Program-made: the position numbers and the translations under genes
Source: Alphaproteobacteria bacterium
Lineage (GTDB): Bacteria > Pseudomonadota > Alphaproteobacteria > Sphingomonadales > Sphingomonadaceae
DNA length: 64,000 nucleotides
Assembly (NCBI GenBank): GCA_018823325.1
Contig: JAHJIJ010000030.1
Location: forward strand, 1 to 64,000
Direction: 5' to 3'
The notes under the pieces: model-generated
The model's database searches: none
The model's input: the letters and a program-made list of their open reading frames with translations, nothing else
What the model was told of the DNA's origin: nothing
Shown: in pieces, positions 43,102-52,234 of the stretch
How the letters are laid out: each line of letters begins with the position of its first letter
Position numbering within the stretch: position 1 is the stretch's first letter

Positions 43102-44253
43102 TCAGCTGATCAGAAGTTGATAGCCGAACACGGCGATGAACGTGCTGATCACCACCCCCGAGAGCGCGCAGAGAATGCCCGGCGTCACTAGATCCTCGCG
43201 CCCATGTGCGGCGGCGACAGCTGCGGTGGAGGTCGGGCCGCCCACTCCGGCCAGCGAGGCGAGGAACAGCACTTGCGGATCGGCTTTGAACAGACGGCCG
43301 ATGGCGATGAGGAACACGAGATTGAGCGTCAGCACCACGGTCATGAACAGCATGACCCGCAAGCTGAAGAAGCCCAAAGCGCCAAGATCGATCTGGGCGG
43401 AAATCGCGCCGATGAACAGGAACATCGCGATCATACCGATCTCGCGCGCGTTGCTCATGTAATTGCGGATGCGGGGGAACAGATTGGGCACCGCCACAGC
43501 CACGGCGGTTACGACGAGAATGGCGTAATTTGCGATCCCCGCAAGACGCGAGAAATAGTCCACCACGAGGAATACGCCCAAGGCATAAAGGATAGCGTAG
43601 AGCTGCCCGAGCGGGGCAGCCGGTGCGCTGACCGGTGGCTTTTCGCTTTCTCGCGGCGTCAACTTCACTGTAAACGAGCCGAGGCTTGCGCCGGGCGGGA
43701 CGCCGATGAGGCGGCCGACGGCCTTGCTCTGCATCATGATCATCAACACCGCGAGATAGGCCGGCGCAACGAGCGCATTGGCGGCGATGATGCCGGCAAT
43801 GAGTGTCTGGTCAGACTGGATGGCTCCGGCGGCGGCAACCACGTTCAGAACGCTGCCGACGAACAGGGCGGTCGACAGTGCCCACAGCCCGGCATCGTCC
43901 TCGAAATGCATGATCTGACCGACAAGCAGGATCGCGATGATGACACCGACTGCCGAGCTCAGGAATAGCGGGAGCATCTTGCCGGAAGAACGCAGGATTT
44001 CGCCGATATTGGCGCGCAGCAACAGCAGCGTGACGCCGAAGGGAATGGCAATATCCGAGATGGAAATATAGATGGGCGACTGCGATGGCAGAAAGCCGAT
44101 ATTGGCCAATGTGCAGGGAATGATCAGGACCAGGATCGGCCCGGGAATATAGCGCTGGAAACGGCTACGCTCGAGGATCGTCGAGAGCGCAATGGTTGCC
44201 AGCATGATCCAGATGATGGCGAACAAACCATCCGCCTTGAAAGCCCAATCCAC
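43102..44253 (-). CDS. DUF819-family integral membrane protein
   Basis: A 383-residue protein with about ten to twelve helices of the DUF819 (YjcL) family. Two inverted halves are suggested by SSAVGVIIAILLVGQ and LNLVFLIAIGRLF, and by the conserved loop LASLAGVGGPTSTAAVAAA. The start is GTG 44253, with a weak AGG upstream. It precedes the PrpD-like gene in an operon. DUF819 proteins are thought to be transporters, but substrates are unknown to me; the PrpD link suggests an organic acid. Confidence 0.8.
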   Translation of the reverse strand: MDWAFKADGLFAIIWIMLATIALSTILERSRFQRYIPGPILVLIIPCTLANIGFLPSQSPIYISISDIAIPFGVTLLLLRANIGEILRSSGKMLPLFLSSAVGVIIAILLVGQIMHFEDDAGLWALSTALFVGSVLNVVAAAGAIQSDQTLIAGIIAANALVAPAYLAVLMIMMQSKAVGRLIGVPPGASLGSFTVKLTPRESEKPPVSAPAAPLGQLYAILYALGVFLVVDYFSRLAGIANYAILVVTAVAVAVPNLFPRIRNYMSNAREIGMIAMFLFIGAISAQIDLGALGFFSLRVMLFMTVVLTLNLVFLIAIGRLFKADPQVLFLASLAGVGGPTSTAAVAAAHGREDLVTPGILCALSGVVISTFIAVFGYQLLIS

Positions 44254-44396
44254 GACCTAGTTCATCCCCTCGCCTGCATGTTCATCCGATCGCGGTCCTC
44301 AGGCCAAATGATCCGCGTCAGGGCTTTCCATTCGGGGCAGACATAGGGTCGGGCCGAACAACAGGATAGGGTCTTTAGCAGGCCGCCACTGGCAGG

Positions 44397-44410
44397 TGCA
44401 AGCGCTTGCA
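44397..44410. promoter_or_regulatory. predicted LacI operator upstream of the DUF819-PrpD operon
   Basis: TGCAAGCGCTTGCA is a perfect 14-base palindrome, 144 bases before the GTG start. The gap 44254-44650 otherwise holds only a terminator hairpin and no supportable gene. Confidence 0.6.
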
Positions 44411-44565
44411 GTTATGATTTTGCCCGGCTGCATCTGCCGGGCTGCTGTATGGGGCGGTTGAACGAGGCCCGAGTTCGCAAGAAACGGCTTCGGCGCCACT
44501 TCCGATGCGCCGTGCGCACGTCCCAGCATTCGGAGATCGCCCATACACTGCCTTGCCACACACAT

Positions 44566-44600
44566 GGAAAAGCCGGAGCGCTCATGCGCCCCGGCTTCCC
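44566..44600 (-). terminator. rho-independent terminator of TonB receptor 2
   Basis: On the minus strand AAGCCGGGGCGC and GCGCTCCGGCTT pair around a four-base loop and run into TTTTCC. It lies about 50 bases after the receptor stop. Confidence 0.7.
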
Positions 44601-44650
44601 AATTCTCATCAGTCCGGCGTTTTCGCGCCGGGCCGTGCTCGTCTCGCAGA

Positions 44651-47251
44651 TCAGAAGCTGGCGCGCACGCCCACTGCGATGGTGCGGCCGATGGCGCTGT
44701 GCGCGTTGGCGTCAAAGGCCAGCGTGCCGCTCTGGACGAAGGGCGGATCGTTATCAAACAGGTCCTGCACATCCAGCGAGAAGGTGAGGCCCTTGGTCAG
44801 CCAGAAGGGCGAGTCCACCGTGTAGCGCAGGGCCAGATCGACCTCGGTGTGCGAAGGCACGTCGGCGACCGGCGTGACGGTGTTGTTCTCGTAGGAGCCG
44901 TAGTGGTTCACGAACACCGTACCGGAGAAGCCACCCATCTCGGCGCCAACATAGCCCCGGGCAATGAAGCCGGCCGGATTGTTGATGGTGTTCACCACGT
45001 CTACCAGCGGTGTGCCGGTGACGATCGAGCGACGGAAGTTCAGGATCTTGGCGGCATTGAAGCCAAGACGCCAGCTGCCCCAGCTCGCATCGGCACGATA
45101 ATCGCCGATAAACTCGAGCCCTTCGGTCTTGGTGCGGCCGATGTTGAGCTTGCGCCCGTCCACGATGGCAAAGACATCGCTCGCGCTTGCCGGAGGCGGG
45201 CTGAACAGACCACCATTGACGATGGCGTTGACTGCATCCAGCGACGGATTGAGCGTGACCACGGGCGCCAGCTCAGCCTTCTGAAGCGCAGCAAGATCGT
45301 TACCCGGCGTGGCAATGCGGTTCGAGTAATCCACATTATAGTAGGTTACCGACAGCTTCAGGCCGGGCAGATCGACCGGCTCGAAGTCCGCACCCAGTGA
45401 CCAGGTCGTCGCTGTCTCCGGACGCAGACCGGCGTTGCCGCCACGGAGGAACAGGACGTTCTGCTGCACATTGCTGCTATCGAACATCGTCGTGTAGATG
45501 TTGAACGGCAGACCAGTGTCCGACAGGCTCGGCGCGCGGAACGACGTGCCGTAACTGCCGCGCAGAGTGAGGGAGTCGATCGGCTTGAAATTCACGCCAA
45601 ACTTCGGATTGGTCGTGTCTCCCACGTCCGAATAATTGTCGTAGCGCACTGCGGCCGAGATGTTCAACTCGGGGCCGCTGGCACCGTCCAGCACCGGAAT
45701 GAACAGCTCGCCGAACACGGAGTCGATGCTGCGGCCAAAATCCGTCACGAAAGGTGCGAGATCCTGCCAGGTGATGTCCTGACGGGCAACGCCAAGCGCG
45801 ACCTTCACGTCGCCATTGGGCAGCGCGAACAGCGGACCATCGACCGAGGCACCATATTCCTTGATGAAATAGTTGGTGTCCACGCGGAAGCTGCCGCCGG
45901 CAATCGCCGCCAGCGTGGCGGGATTGTTGTTGCCGTTGGACGAGAAAGGATTGAACGCGGTTGCGGGATCGGTGTCAGCCAGCGCCGCCTGCAGCGCGGC
46001 GTTGTTGATCTGGCGGTTGAAAGAACGCTCGCGGTTCTCGCCATAAGCGAAGAACGCATTGGCCGACCATCCGCCACCCAGCTCGGCATCCAGGCCGCCG
46101 GTGATGTGCGCGAACTCCTGCGTCGATTCCTGCTGCTCGGTGCCGAGATCGTTCAGGAAGCTGTAGCTCACCGTCACGCGCTCGCCGGGCGTGCCGGGAT
46201 TGACGTAGAAGGGATTGGTGACGGGCACATCGAACTGCGCGGACAGCGCCGGCGTCACGAACCTGCCCTTGCGGTGGGCATAGACGCCCTGGGCGTTGAA
46301 GGTCAGCCAGTCGCCCAGATCCTGCGCGAAGGTTGTGGCAACGCTGTAGCGCTCCTGCTCAGGAAGAGCCGAGACGCCCACATAAGCGCTCTGCAGGTTG
46401 CGCGTACCGGCGGTAAAATCAGCCGGGGTAAGGCCGACGCCATCACCCTGCGGAATGGCATAGTTCACGCCATCGACGACGACATTGCCGGGCGCCGAGC
46501 GGAGCGAGCGAAGGTCCGGGCCGCCATAGGGCCGCAAATCATCCGTGTAGAAATCGCGGTCGGACGCCATCAGCATGCCGCGCTTGTTGTAATCGCCGGC
46601 GATCATCAGGGAGCCGGAACCCCAGTCCTTGCCGACGACGCCGCCGGCCTGATACTCTTCGAAGCCATCCGCGAACTTGACGCGGCCACTCACTTCAGCG
46701 CCATCATAATTGCGGCGCAGGAGGATGTTGACCACACCGCCGACCGCGTCCGAACCATAAATACCCGAGGAGCCATCCGCGAGCACTTCAAGCCGCGCAA
46801 TCGCCATGGTGGGGATCACCGCGGGATCGAAATACTGGCTCTGCGTGCCGGCCGAGGGGAGACGGCGGCCATCAAGCAGCGTGAGCGTGGACTCGGTGCC
46901 GAGGCCGCGCAGGTTGACGCCGGTGCCGAAGGTGCGGTTGGCGCTCTGGTTGTTGGCGGCGGTGAAGGAGGCGTCGGTCGCACCCAGGTTGAAGACCTGC
47001 GGAAGCTCCGAAAGCAGCTCGGTCGTGGTCGTGCCGGCGCTCAGCTCCATCTCTTCGCGGCCAAGGCCAACGACGGGCGAACCGATGGGATCGATGCCGC
47101 GGATGCGGCTGCCAGTGACGATGACAGCTTCAACTTCAGCAGCTTCCTGAGGAGCAGGAACGTCCTGAGCGTGGGCCGGCGCGACGGCGCCGACCGCGAG
47201 CATCGCGGCGAGCGAGGCGCCCATTTGAAATCGATTGCGCGAGAATTGCAT
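44651..47251 (-). CDS. TonB-dependent outer-membrane receptor 2
   Basis: An 866-residue receptor closely related in plan to receptor 1: signal peptide ending PAHAQD, VIVTGSRIRGIDPIGSP, plug motifs NLRGLGTESTLTLLDGRRLP and SGIYGSDAVGGVVNILL, barrel, and a terminal Phe (VGVRASF). No STN domain. GGAGAGAGTA precedes ATG 47251. A LacI-type element lies 120 bases upstream at 47371. It is a single-gene unit with its own terminator, and shares the 47252-47643 promoter region with a divergent exported hydrolase. That pairing is the same receptor-plus-esterase theme as at 25-29 kb. Confidence 0.92.
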   Translation of the reverse strand: MQFSRNRFQMGASLAAMLAVGAVAPAHAQDVPAPQEAAEVEAVIVTGSRIRGIDPIGSPVVGLGREEMELSAGTTTTELLSELPQVFNLGATDASFTAANNQSANRTFGTGVNLRGLGTESTLTLLDGRRLPSAGTQSQYFDPAVIPTMAIARLEVLADGSSGIYGSDAVGGVVNILLRRNYDGAEVSGRVKFADGFEEYQAGGVVGKDWGSGSLMIAGDYNKRGMLMASDRDFYTDDLRPYGGPDLRSLRSAPGNVVVDGVNYAIPQGDGVGLTPADFTAGTRNLQSAYVGVSALPEQERYSVATTFAQDLGDWLTFNAQGVYAHRKGRFVTPALSAQFDVPVTNPFYVNPGTPGERVTVSYSFLNDLGTEQQESTQEFAHITGGLDAELGGGWSANAFFAYGENRERSFNRQINNAALQAALADTDPATAFNPFSSNGNNNPATLAAIAGGSFRVDTNYFIKEYGASVDGPLFALPNGDVKVALGVARQDITWQDLAPFVTDFGRSIDSVFGELFIPVLDGASGPELNISAAVRYDNYSDVGDTTNPKFGVNFKPIDSLTLRGSYGTSFRAPSLSDTGLPFNIYTTMFDSSNVQQNVLFLRGGNAGLRPETATTWSLGADFEPVDLPGLKLSVTYYNVDYSNRIATPGNDLAALQKAELAPVVTLNPSLDAVNAIVNGGLFSPPPASASDVFAIVDGRKLNIGRTKTEGLEFIGDYRADASWGSWRLGFNAAKILNFRRSIVTGTPLVDVVNTINNPAGFIARGYVGAEMGGFSGTVFVNHYGSYENNTVTPVADVPSHTEVDLALRYTVDSPFWLTKGLTFSLDVQDLFDNDPPFVQSGTLAFDANAHSAIGRTIAVGVRASF

Positions 47252-47370
47252 TACTCTCTCCTACAGCGAACGAAGCCGCCAATCTCAGCGACAGTTTCTA
47301 GATGGCAAGCACCCGCCCCGATCCGCGAGGCGAATATGTGGGCGGCCAGATAGGGCATGCGAAGACACTA

Positions 47371-47384
47371 TGCAAGCGCTCTCA
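47371..47384. promoter_or_regulatory. predicted LacI operator upstream of TonB receptor 2
   Basis: TGCAAGCGCTCTCA has one consensus and one weaker half-site. It is the nearer of two elements to the receptor start. Confidence 0.5.
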
Positions 47385-47539
47385 TTCAACTTGTCGGAGC
47401 GCTGTTGATTTCTTGCCACAGGCCAGAGAACGGATAGCCATGGATTTACTTAACATGTTATATTACTGTCCTTTTGTTCAACAAGATCCGCGCTGAACTA
47501 GCTACAGAGCACTACTCAGCGACCATCTACAATAGCTTA

Positions 47540-47553
47540 CGCAAGCGCTTGCA
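47540..47553. promoter_or_regulatory. predicted LacI operator upstream of hydrolase copy 2
   Basis: CGCAAGCGCTTGCA contains the perfect 12-base palindrome GCAAGCGCTTGC, 91 bases before the hydrolase start. The rest of 47252-47643 is A+T-richer and shows no gene. Confidence 0.6.
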
Positions 47554-47643
47554 TTAGCACCGTCGGTTTCCTATTCGGTTCGCGATCAGCTCGACGTCCC
47601 GCCTGCATTGGGGACGCGCGAGTGCCTGTTTGGAGACTCCCGC

Positions 47644-48627
47644 ATGACCATTGCCCGCACACTCATGCCCTTGCTTCTGCTGACGACCACGCCGTTGATC
47701 GCGCAGGGGAGCGCGGCGCAGTCAGAAAACGTACCGCCCCCGCCGACGGCCGAGATGCGCGAGGAGATGGCCAAGCGGCAGGTCGAGCTCGATGCCATTC
47801 CGGATAGCGTGGGGTCCGGCCCCTACCCCGCTATCAAGGAAGTCGCGCGCAATCTCCCGGACCACACAGTCTATCGCCCCGCCGACCTGGCGCGGATCAA
47901 GTCCGGGTCGCTCGGTGTCGTCGGCTGGGGCAATGGCGGCTGCTATACGGATGGCGCAAGCGCACGGCTGCACCTCGCGGAACTGGCCTCACATGGCTAT
48001 GTCGTGGTTGCGCCAGGGCGGATCGTCACCGGCCCCGGACAGCCCGCGCGCACCCCTGATGACTTCGGCAAGATCAGCTTCAGCACGACCGGCGACATCA
48101 TGACCGGAATCGAGTGGGCACTTGCCGAAAACGAACGCGAAGGCAGTCCTCTCCAGGGTCTGATCGATCCACGCAAGGTGGCAGTGGCGGGCCATAGCTG
48201 CGGTGGAGTCCAGGCGATCTATTTGGGCCGGGACCCGCGCGTAGCGGCTGTAATCGTCCACAACAGCGGCATGTTCCCCGCGGGGGGACCGATGATGGCC
48301 AACATGCACATGTCGAAGGAGTGGCTCACGCATCTGCGCACGCCAGTGCTCTACATTCTGGGCGGTCCGACCGACATCGCCTACCCCAATGGCATGGACG
48401 ACTTCGCGAAGATCGATCATGTGCCGGTGGCCGTGCTCAATTCCGACAAGGGCCACGAGGGCTCATTCTGGGAAACCAATGGCGGCGGCGCGGCGCAGGC
48501 TGCTGTCAACTGGTTGGAATGGCAGCTGCGCGGCGACAAGCAAGCGGCTGCGAAGTTCACCGGCAAGGATTGCGGCTACTGTGGCGACCCGAACTGGAGC
48601 TATGAAGCCAAGCGGCTGAAACCATAG
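47644..48627 (+). CDS. exported alpha/beta hydrolase with C-terminal CGYC motif (copy 2)
   Basis: A 327-residue exported hydrolase, paralogous to the protein at 34250. Both share GSGPYPAIKE/GTGPYPAIKE near residue 60, GVVGWGNGGC, an SCGG nucleophile elbow (here GHSCGG), DIAYPNGMDDF, GHEGSF with the late His, and the C-terminal CGYC. The conserved cysteines suggest a disulfide, which fits a periplasmic or secreted location. ATG 47644 follows GGAG by ten bases. It is divergent from TonB receptor 2 and has its own LacI-type palindrome. The substrate is probably of the same class as that of copy 1. Confidence 0.83.
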   Translation: MTIARTLMPLLLLTTTPLIAQGSAAQSENVPPPPTAEMREEMAKRQVELDAIPDSVGSGPYPAIKEVARNLPDHTVYRPADLARIKSGSLGVVGWGNGGCYTDGASARLHLAELASHGYVVVAPGRIVTGPGQPARTPDDFGKISFSTTGDIMTGIEWALAENEREGSPLQGLIDPRKVAVAGHSCGGVQAIYLGRDPRVAAVIVHNSGMFPAGGPMMANMHMSKEWLTHLRTPVLYILGGPTDIAYPNGMDDFAKIDHVPVAVLNSDKGHEGSFWETNGGGAAQAAVNWLEWQLRGDKQAAAKFTGKDCGYCGDPNWSYEAKRLKP

Positions 48628-48668
48628 TGCTTTGGTCGTCGACACCGGGCAACGCGACCGGCTGTGCG

Positions 48669-48989
48669 CTAGTTTGTCTCGCTTGACGTTTCCCCAAAGC
48701 GATCGCACATGAACTCCATCAGGTCATCCACATGGGGGCTGACGAGCCGATAATAGATCGTCTGGGCGTCGCGGCGTGTGTCCAGAATGCCGCCCTCGCG
48801 CATCTTGGCAAGATGCTGCGACACGCTGGATTGCGCCAAGCCGCAGAGCGCGACCAACTCGCCCACTGATGCCTCGCCTTCCCGCAAGCGGCAAAGCAAC
48901 ACGAGGCGCTGCTGATTGGCGACAAGTTTCAGCAAGTCCGCAACCTCGGCCGCGCGCTCGCACAGCTGGTTGAGCTTCATATCAGCCAT
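48669..48989 (-). CDS. ArsR-family repressor, SqrR/BigR-like
   Basis: A 106-residue ArsR protein. The winged helix contains GELVALCGLAQSSVSQHLAKM and the wing DTRRDAQTIYYRL. Two cysteines, one in LVLLCRL and one near the end in EFMCDRF, sit about where SqrR and BigR carry the pair that senses sulfane sulfur. A sulfide oxidoreductase and a rhodanese lie nearby, which supports that reading. The start is uncertain: GTG 48995 overlaps the RND stop, while ATG 48989 or 48980 are also possible. It is the last gene of the RND operon, so the cassette probably controls itself. Confidence 0.85.
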   Translation of the reverse strand: MADMKLNQLCERAAEVADLLKLVANQQRLVLLCRLREGEASVGELVALCGLAQSSVSQHLAKMREGGILDTRRDAQTIYYRLVSPHVDDLMEFMCDRFGETSSETN

Positions 48990-48991
48990 CT

Positions 48992-51900
48992 TCACGAAGT
49001 CATGGGCCTTTCATCATCTCTAAGCACGACGTAAATCGCTGGAATAACGAGGACCGTCAGCAGCGTCGAGGACGCGAGACCGAAGAGTAGCGAAATGGCC
49101 AAGCCCTGGAAAATCGGGTCGGTCAGGATCACGGCAGCTCCAATCATCGCGGCAGCGGCAGTCAGGACGATCGGCTTGAACCGGATGGCCCCAGCCTCAA
49201 TGAGTACATCGCGCAAGGGCTTGCCCGGTTCCGCCGCATGGCGAATGAAATCCACCAGCAGGATCGAATTGCGCACGATGATGCCCGCCAGCGCGATGAA
49301 GCCGATCATCGAGGTGGCCGTGAAAGGCGCACCGAACAGCATGTGACCGATCACGATACCGACCAGCGTGAGCGGGATCGGCGTGAGGATCACCAGCGGC
49401 AGGCGGAAGCTACGGAACTGCGCGACCACCAGAATGTAGATGCCGAGCAGGGCCACCATGAACGCCCCGCCCATGTCGCGGAACGTCACCCAGGTGATTT
49501 CCCACTCGCCATCCCAAAGCAGGCTGGTGGTGGACTCATCCTCCGGCTGGCCATTGAGGCGGATCGTCGGCTTTTGGAGGCCCTGCGCCGCCCAATCATA
49601 AGCCTCCACCGCCCGGTTGACGGCGAGCATGCCATAGATCGGCGCTTCGTAATCGCCGGCCAGCTCCGCCGTGACCATGTCGGCATAGCGACCATCACGG
49701 CGGAAGATCGCCACGCTGCCCTGCTCGGTGCGCGCGTCGACGATCGTCCCCAGATCAACAAGCTGCCCGCCCGGCGTCTGCGCAATGGGGACCGACGAAA
49801 GCGCCCGCGTCCAGCTGCGGTCCTTCTGGTCGAGCGCGATGGTGATCGGGAGCGGGGCGCGTTCGTCCCCGCGCGTCGCATAGCCGACGGTCTGGCTGCC
49901 CATCAGCATGCCGATGCTGTCCAGTACCTGCCGCTCGGACAGGCCATAGTAGTCCAGCCGATCGCGCTGCGGCACCAGGCGCAGCCGTGGCCGGGCCTCG
50001 CCGAAGCTGTTGTCGACATCGACGATGAAGGGGACGGAACGGAAGATCTTCTCCAGTTCGGCCGCGGTCTTCTGGCGCGTCTGCGCGTCCGGCCCGTAGA
50101 CTTCCGCCAGCAAGGTGGCGAGCACCGGCGGCCCCGGGGGCGTCTCGACGACCTTGACCGATGCCGAGGCCGGAAGGCCCAGGGCCTTGAGCCGCTCGCG
50201 CAGATCAAGCGCGATTTCGTGGCTGGAGCGGCTGCGCTCGCCCTTGGGCAGCAGCGTCACCATGACATCGCCCTGCTCCGGCTGCGCGCGCAGGAAGTAA
50301 TGGCGGACAAGCCCGCTGAAATTGAACGGCGCCGAAGTGCCGACATAGGCTTCCATGGCGCTCGCCTCGGGCAACTGACGCACTGTGGCAGCAACGCTCT
50401 CCAGCACCCGGCTGGTGTTTTCGAGCGCGGTGCCCTCGGGCATGTCGACAACCACTTGCAGTTCCGACTTGTTGTCGAATGGCAGCAGCTTCACCGTCAC
50501 GGCCTTGAAGTAGAACATCGAGCAGGCAACCAGCGTCGCGATGCCGACAGCGATGAGGAAGCGCCACGCCGACTTGCGGCTGGCGATGACGGGTCTTGCA
50601 ACCCTTGCATACAGAGCGCCGAGCCTGCCGCCGCCTTCATGGTGGCCTGCGTCATGACCGCCAGCGCCATGCCCGCCCGCCAGCGCCTTGCGCGCAAAGC
50701 GGATCATCAGCCAGGGCGCGATGATCACCGCGACGAAGAAGGAAAAGATCATCGCCGCCGATGCATTGACGGGGATCGGCGCCATATAGGGCCCCATCAG
50801 CCCGGAGACGAACAGCATCGGCAGCAGCGCGGCAACCACGGTGAGCGTGGCAACGACGGTGGGATTGCCCACCTCGGCCACGGCCTCGATGGCGGCTTGC
50901 GTGCGGCTGCGCCCACCTCCCGTGCCGACATCGTCCATGGCCCAGTGGCGTGCGATGTTCTCGATCATCACGATCGCGTCATCGACGAGAATGCCGATCG
51001 AGAAGATGAGCGCGAACAGGCTGACGCGGTTGATGGTGTAGCCCATCAGGTTCGAGGCGAACATGGTGAGCAGGATGGTGGTGGGGATCACGACAGCCGT
51101 GACCGCCGCTTCCCGCCAGCCGATCGCAAAGCCGATCAGCGCCACAATGGAGACAGTTGCGAGCGCGAGGTGGAAGAGAAGCTCATTGGCTTTCTCGTTG
51201 GCGGTCTCGCCATAATTGCGAGTGACGGCGACATCGACACTGTCCGGGATCAGACTGCCCTTGAGGCTTTCGACCCGCTCCAGCACGGCGTCCGAAACGA
51301 CGACCGCGTTCGCGCCTGCACGCTTGGCGATGGCAATGCTGACCGCTGGCGCCGAGGTCCATGCACCGCCCTCCCCCTTCGTCCAGCGCCATGCGCGGGC
51401 CTGATCCTCGCGCGGCCCCTGCGTGACGGTCGCAACGTCGCGCAGATAGACCGGCGCCCCGGTGGCCGAGCGGACGGTCAGCAGGCCGACATCCTGCGCA
51501 GACGAGAGCGTGCGCCCGGCGGTGACTGCAACCGCCTTGCCCTGCTCCCTGATCGTCCCGACGGGAAAGCCGCGATTGGCCTGCGCCGCTGCCTCCATGA
51601 CATGGCCCAATGGCACGCCATATTGCCGCAGCTTTGCCGGGTCCGGCGCAATGCGGATTTCCTCCGCGCGGCCACCGGCGAGGAAGGTCAGGCCGATATC
51701 GTCCACCTTGGCGATCTCGGTGCGCAGCTTGGCGGCGAGTTCATAGAGGCTGGCGTCGTTCCACTGCCCCGCAGCCCCGGCCCGGGGCGTCAGCGTCAGC
51801 ACAACGGCAGGCACATCGTTGATGCCGCGCACCGTGACCTTGGGATCGGGGATGCCGACCGGCTTCCTGTCCCAGTTCGCCCGGAGCTTCTCCTCCACGC

Positions 51901-52234
51901 GGATCGCGGCGTCCTCCGGATCCGAGCCGACGAGGAACCGGGCGGTAACCATCACGCCATCGTCCTGCGCCTGCGTGTAGACATGCTCCACGCCATCGAT
52001 GCTCTTGACGATGGTCTCCAGCGGGATGCCGACCAGCTCGGTCGCGTCCGCTGCATCGAGACCCGGCGCCATGACCTGGATATCGACCATCGGCACGCTG
52101 ATCTGCGGCTCTTCCTCGCGGGGAATGGAGAACAGGGCAAGCAGGCCGACCGCAAGCGAGGCCAGCAGCAGCAATGGCGTCAGGGGCGATGCAATGGTCG
52201 CGCGCGTGAGGCGCCCCGAGATGCCGAGGTTCAT
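48992..52234 (-). CDS. RND efflux pump, inner-membrane permease
   Basis: A 1080-residue AcrB/MdtC-type permease. The N-terminal helix is followed by SIPREEEPQISVPMVDI, the proton-relay Asp pair lies in TM4 (SIGILVDDAIVMIENI), and two large periplasmic domains and 12 helices are present. An unusual Gly/His-rich stretch occurs at about residues 515-533 (GGHGAGGHDAGHH), at the cytoplasmic loop between the halves; it might bind metal. The gene overlaps the adaptor gene by four bases (ATGA). With the adaptor and the outer-membrane protein at 55222 it makes a full tripartite pump. Context suggests export of a sulfur-related or other toxic compound. Confidence 0.93.
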   Translation of the reverse strand: MNLGISGRLTRATIASPLTPLLLLASLAVGLLALFSIPREEEPQISVPMVDIQVMAPGLDAADATELVGIPLETIVKSIDGVEHVYTQAQDDGVMVTARFLVGSDPEDAAIRVEEKLRANWDRKPVGIPDPKVTVRGINDVPAVVLTLTPRAGAAGQWNDASLYELAAKLRTEIAKVDDIGLTFLAGGRAEEIRIAPDPAKLRQYGVPLGHVMEAAAQANRGFPVGTIREQGKAVAVTAGRTLSSAQDVGLLTVRSATGAPVYLRDVATVTQGPREDQARAWRWTKGEGGAWTSAPAVSIAIAKRAGANAVVVSDAVLERVESLKGSLIPDSVDVAVTRNYGETANEKANELLFHLALATVSIVALIGFAIGWREAAVTAVVIPTTILLTMFASNLMGYTINRVSLFALIFSIGILVDDAIVMIENIARHWAMDDVGTGGGRSRTQAAIEAVAEVGNPTVVATLTVVAALLPMLFVSGLMGPYMAPIPVNASAAMIFSFFVAVIIAPWLMIRFARKALAGGHGAGGHDAGHHEGGGRLGALYARVARPVIASRKSAWRFLIAVGIATLVACSMFYFKAVTVKLLPFDNKSELQVVVDMPEGTALENTSRVLESVAATVRQLPEASAMEAYVGTSAPFNFSGLVRHYFLRAQPEQGDVMVTLLPKGERSRSSHEIALDLRERLKALGLPASASVKVVETPPGPPVLATLLAEVYGPDAQTRQKTAAELEKIFRSVPFIVDVDNSFGEARPRLRLVPQRDRLDYYGLSERQVLDSIGMLMGSQTVGYATRGDERAPLPITIALDQKDRSWTRALSSVPIAQTPGGQLVDLGTIVDARTEQGSVAIFRRDGRYADMVTAELAGDYEAPIYGMLAVNRAVEAYDWAAQGLQKPTIRLNGQPEDESTTSLLWDGEWEITWVTFRDMGGAFMVALLGIYILVVAQFRSFRLPLVILTPIPLTLVGIVIGHMLFGAPFTATSMIGFIALAGIIVRNSILLVDFIRHAAEPGKPLRDVLIEAGAIRFKPIVLTAAAAMIGAAVILTDPIFQGLAISLLFGLASSTLLTVLVIPAIYVVLRDDERPMTS

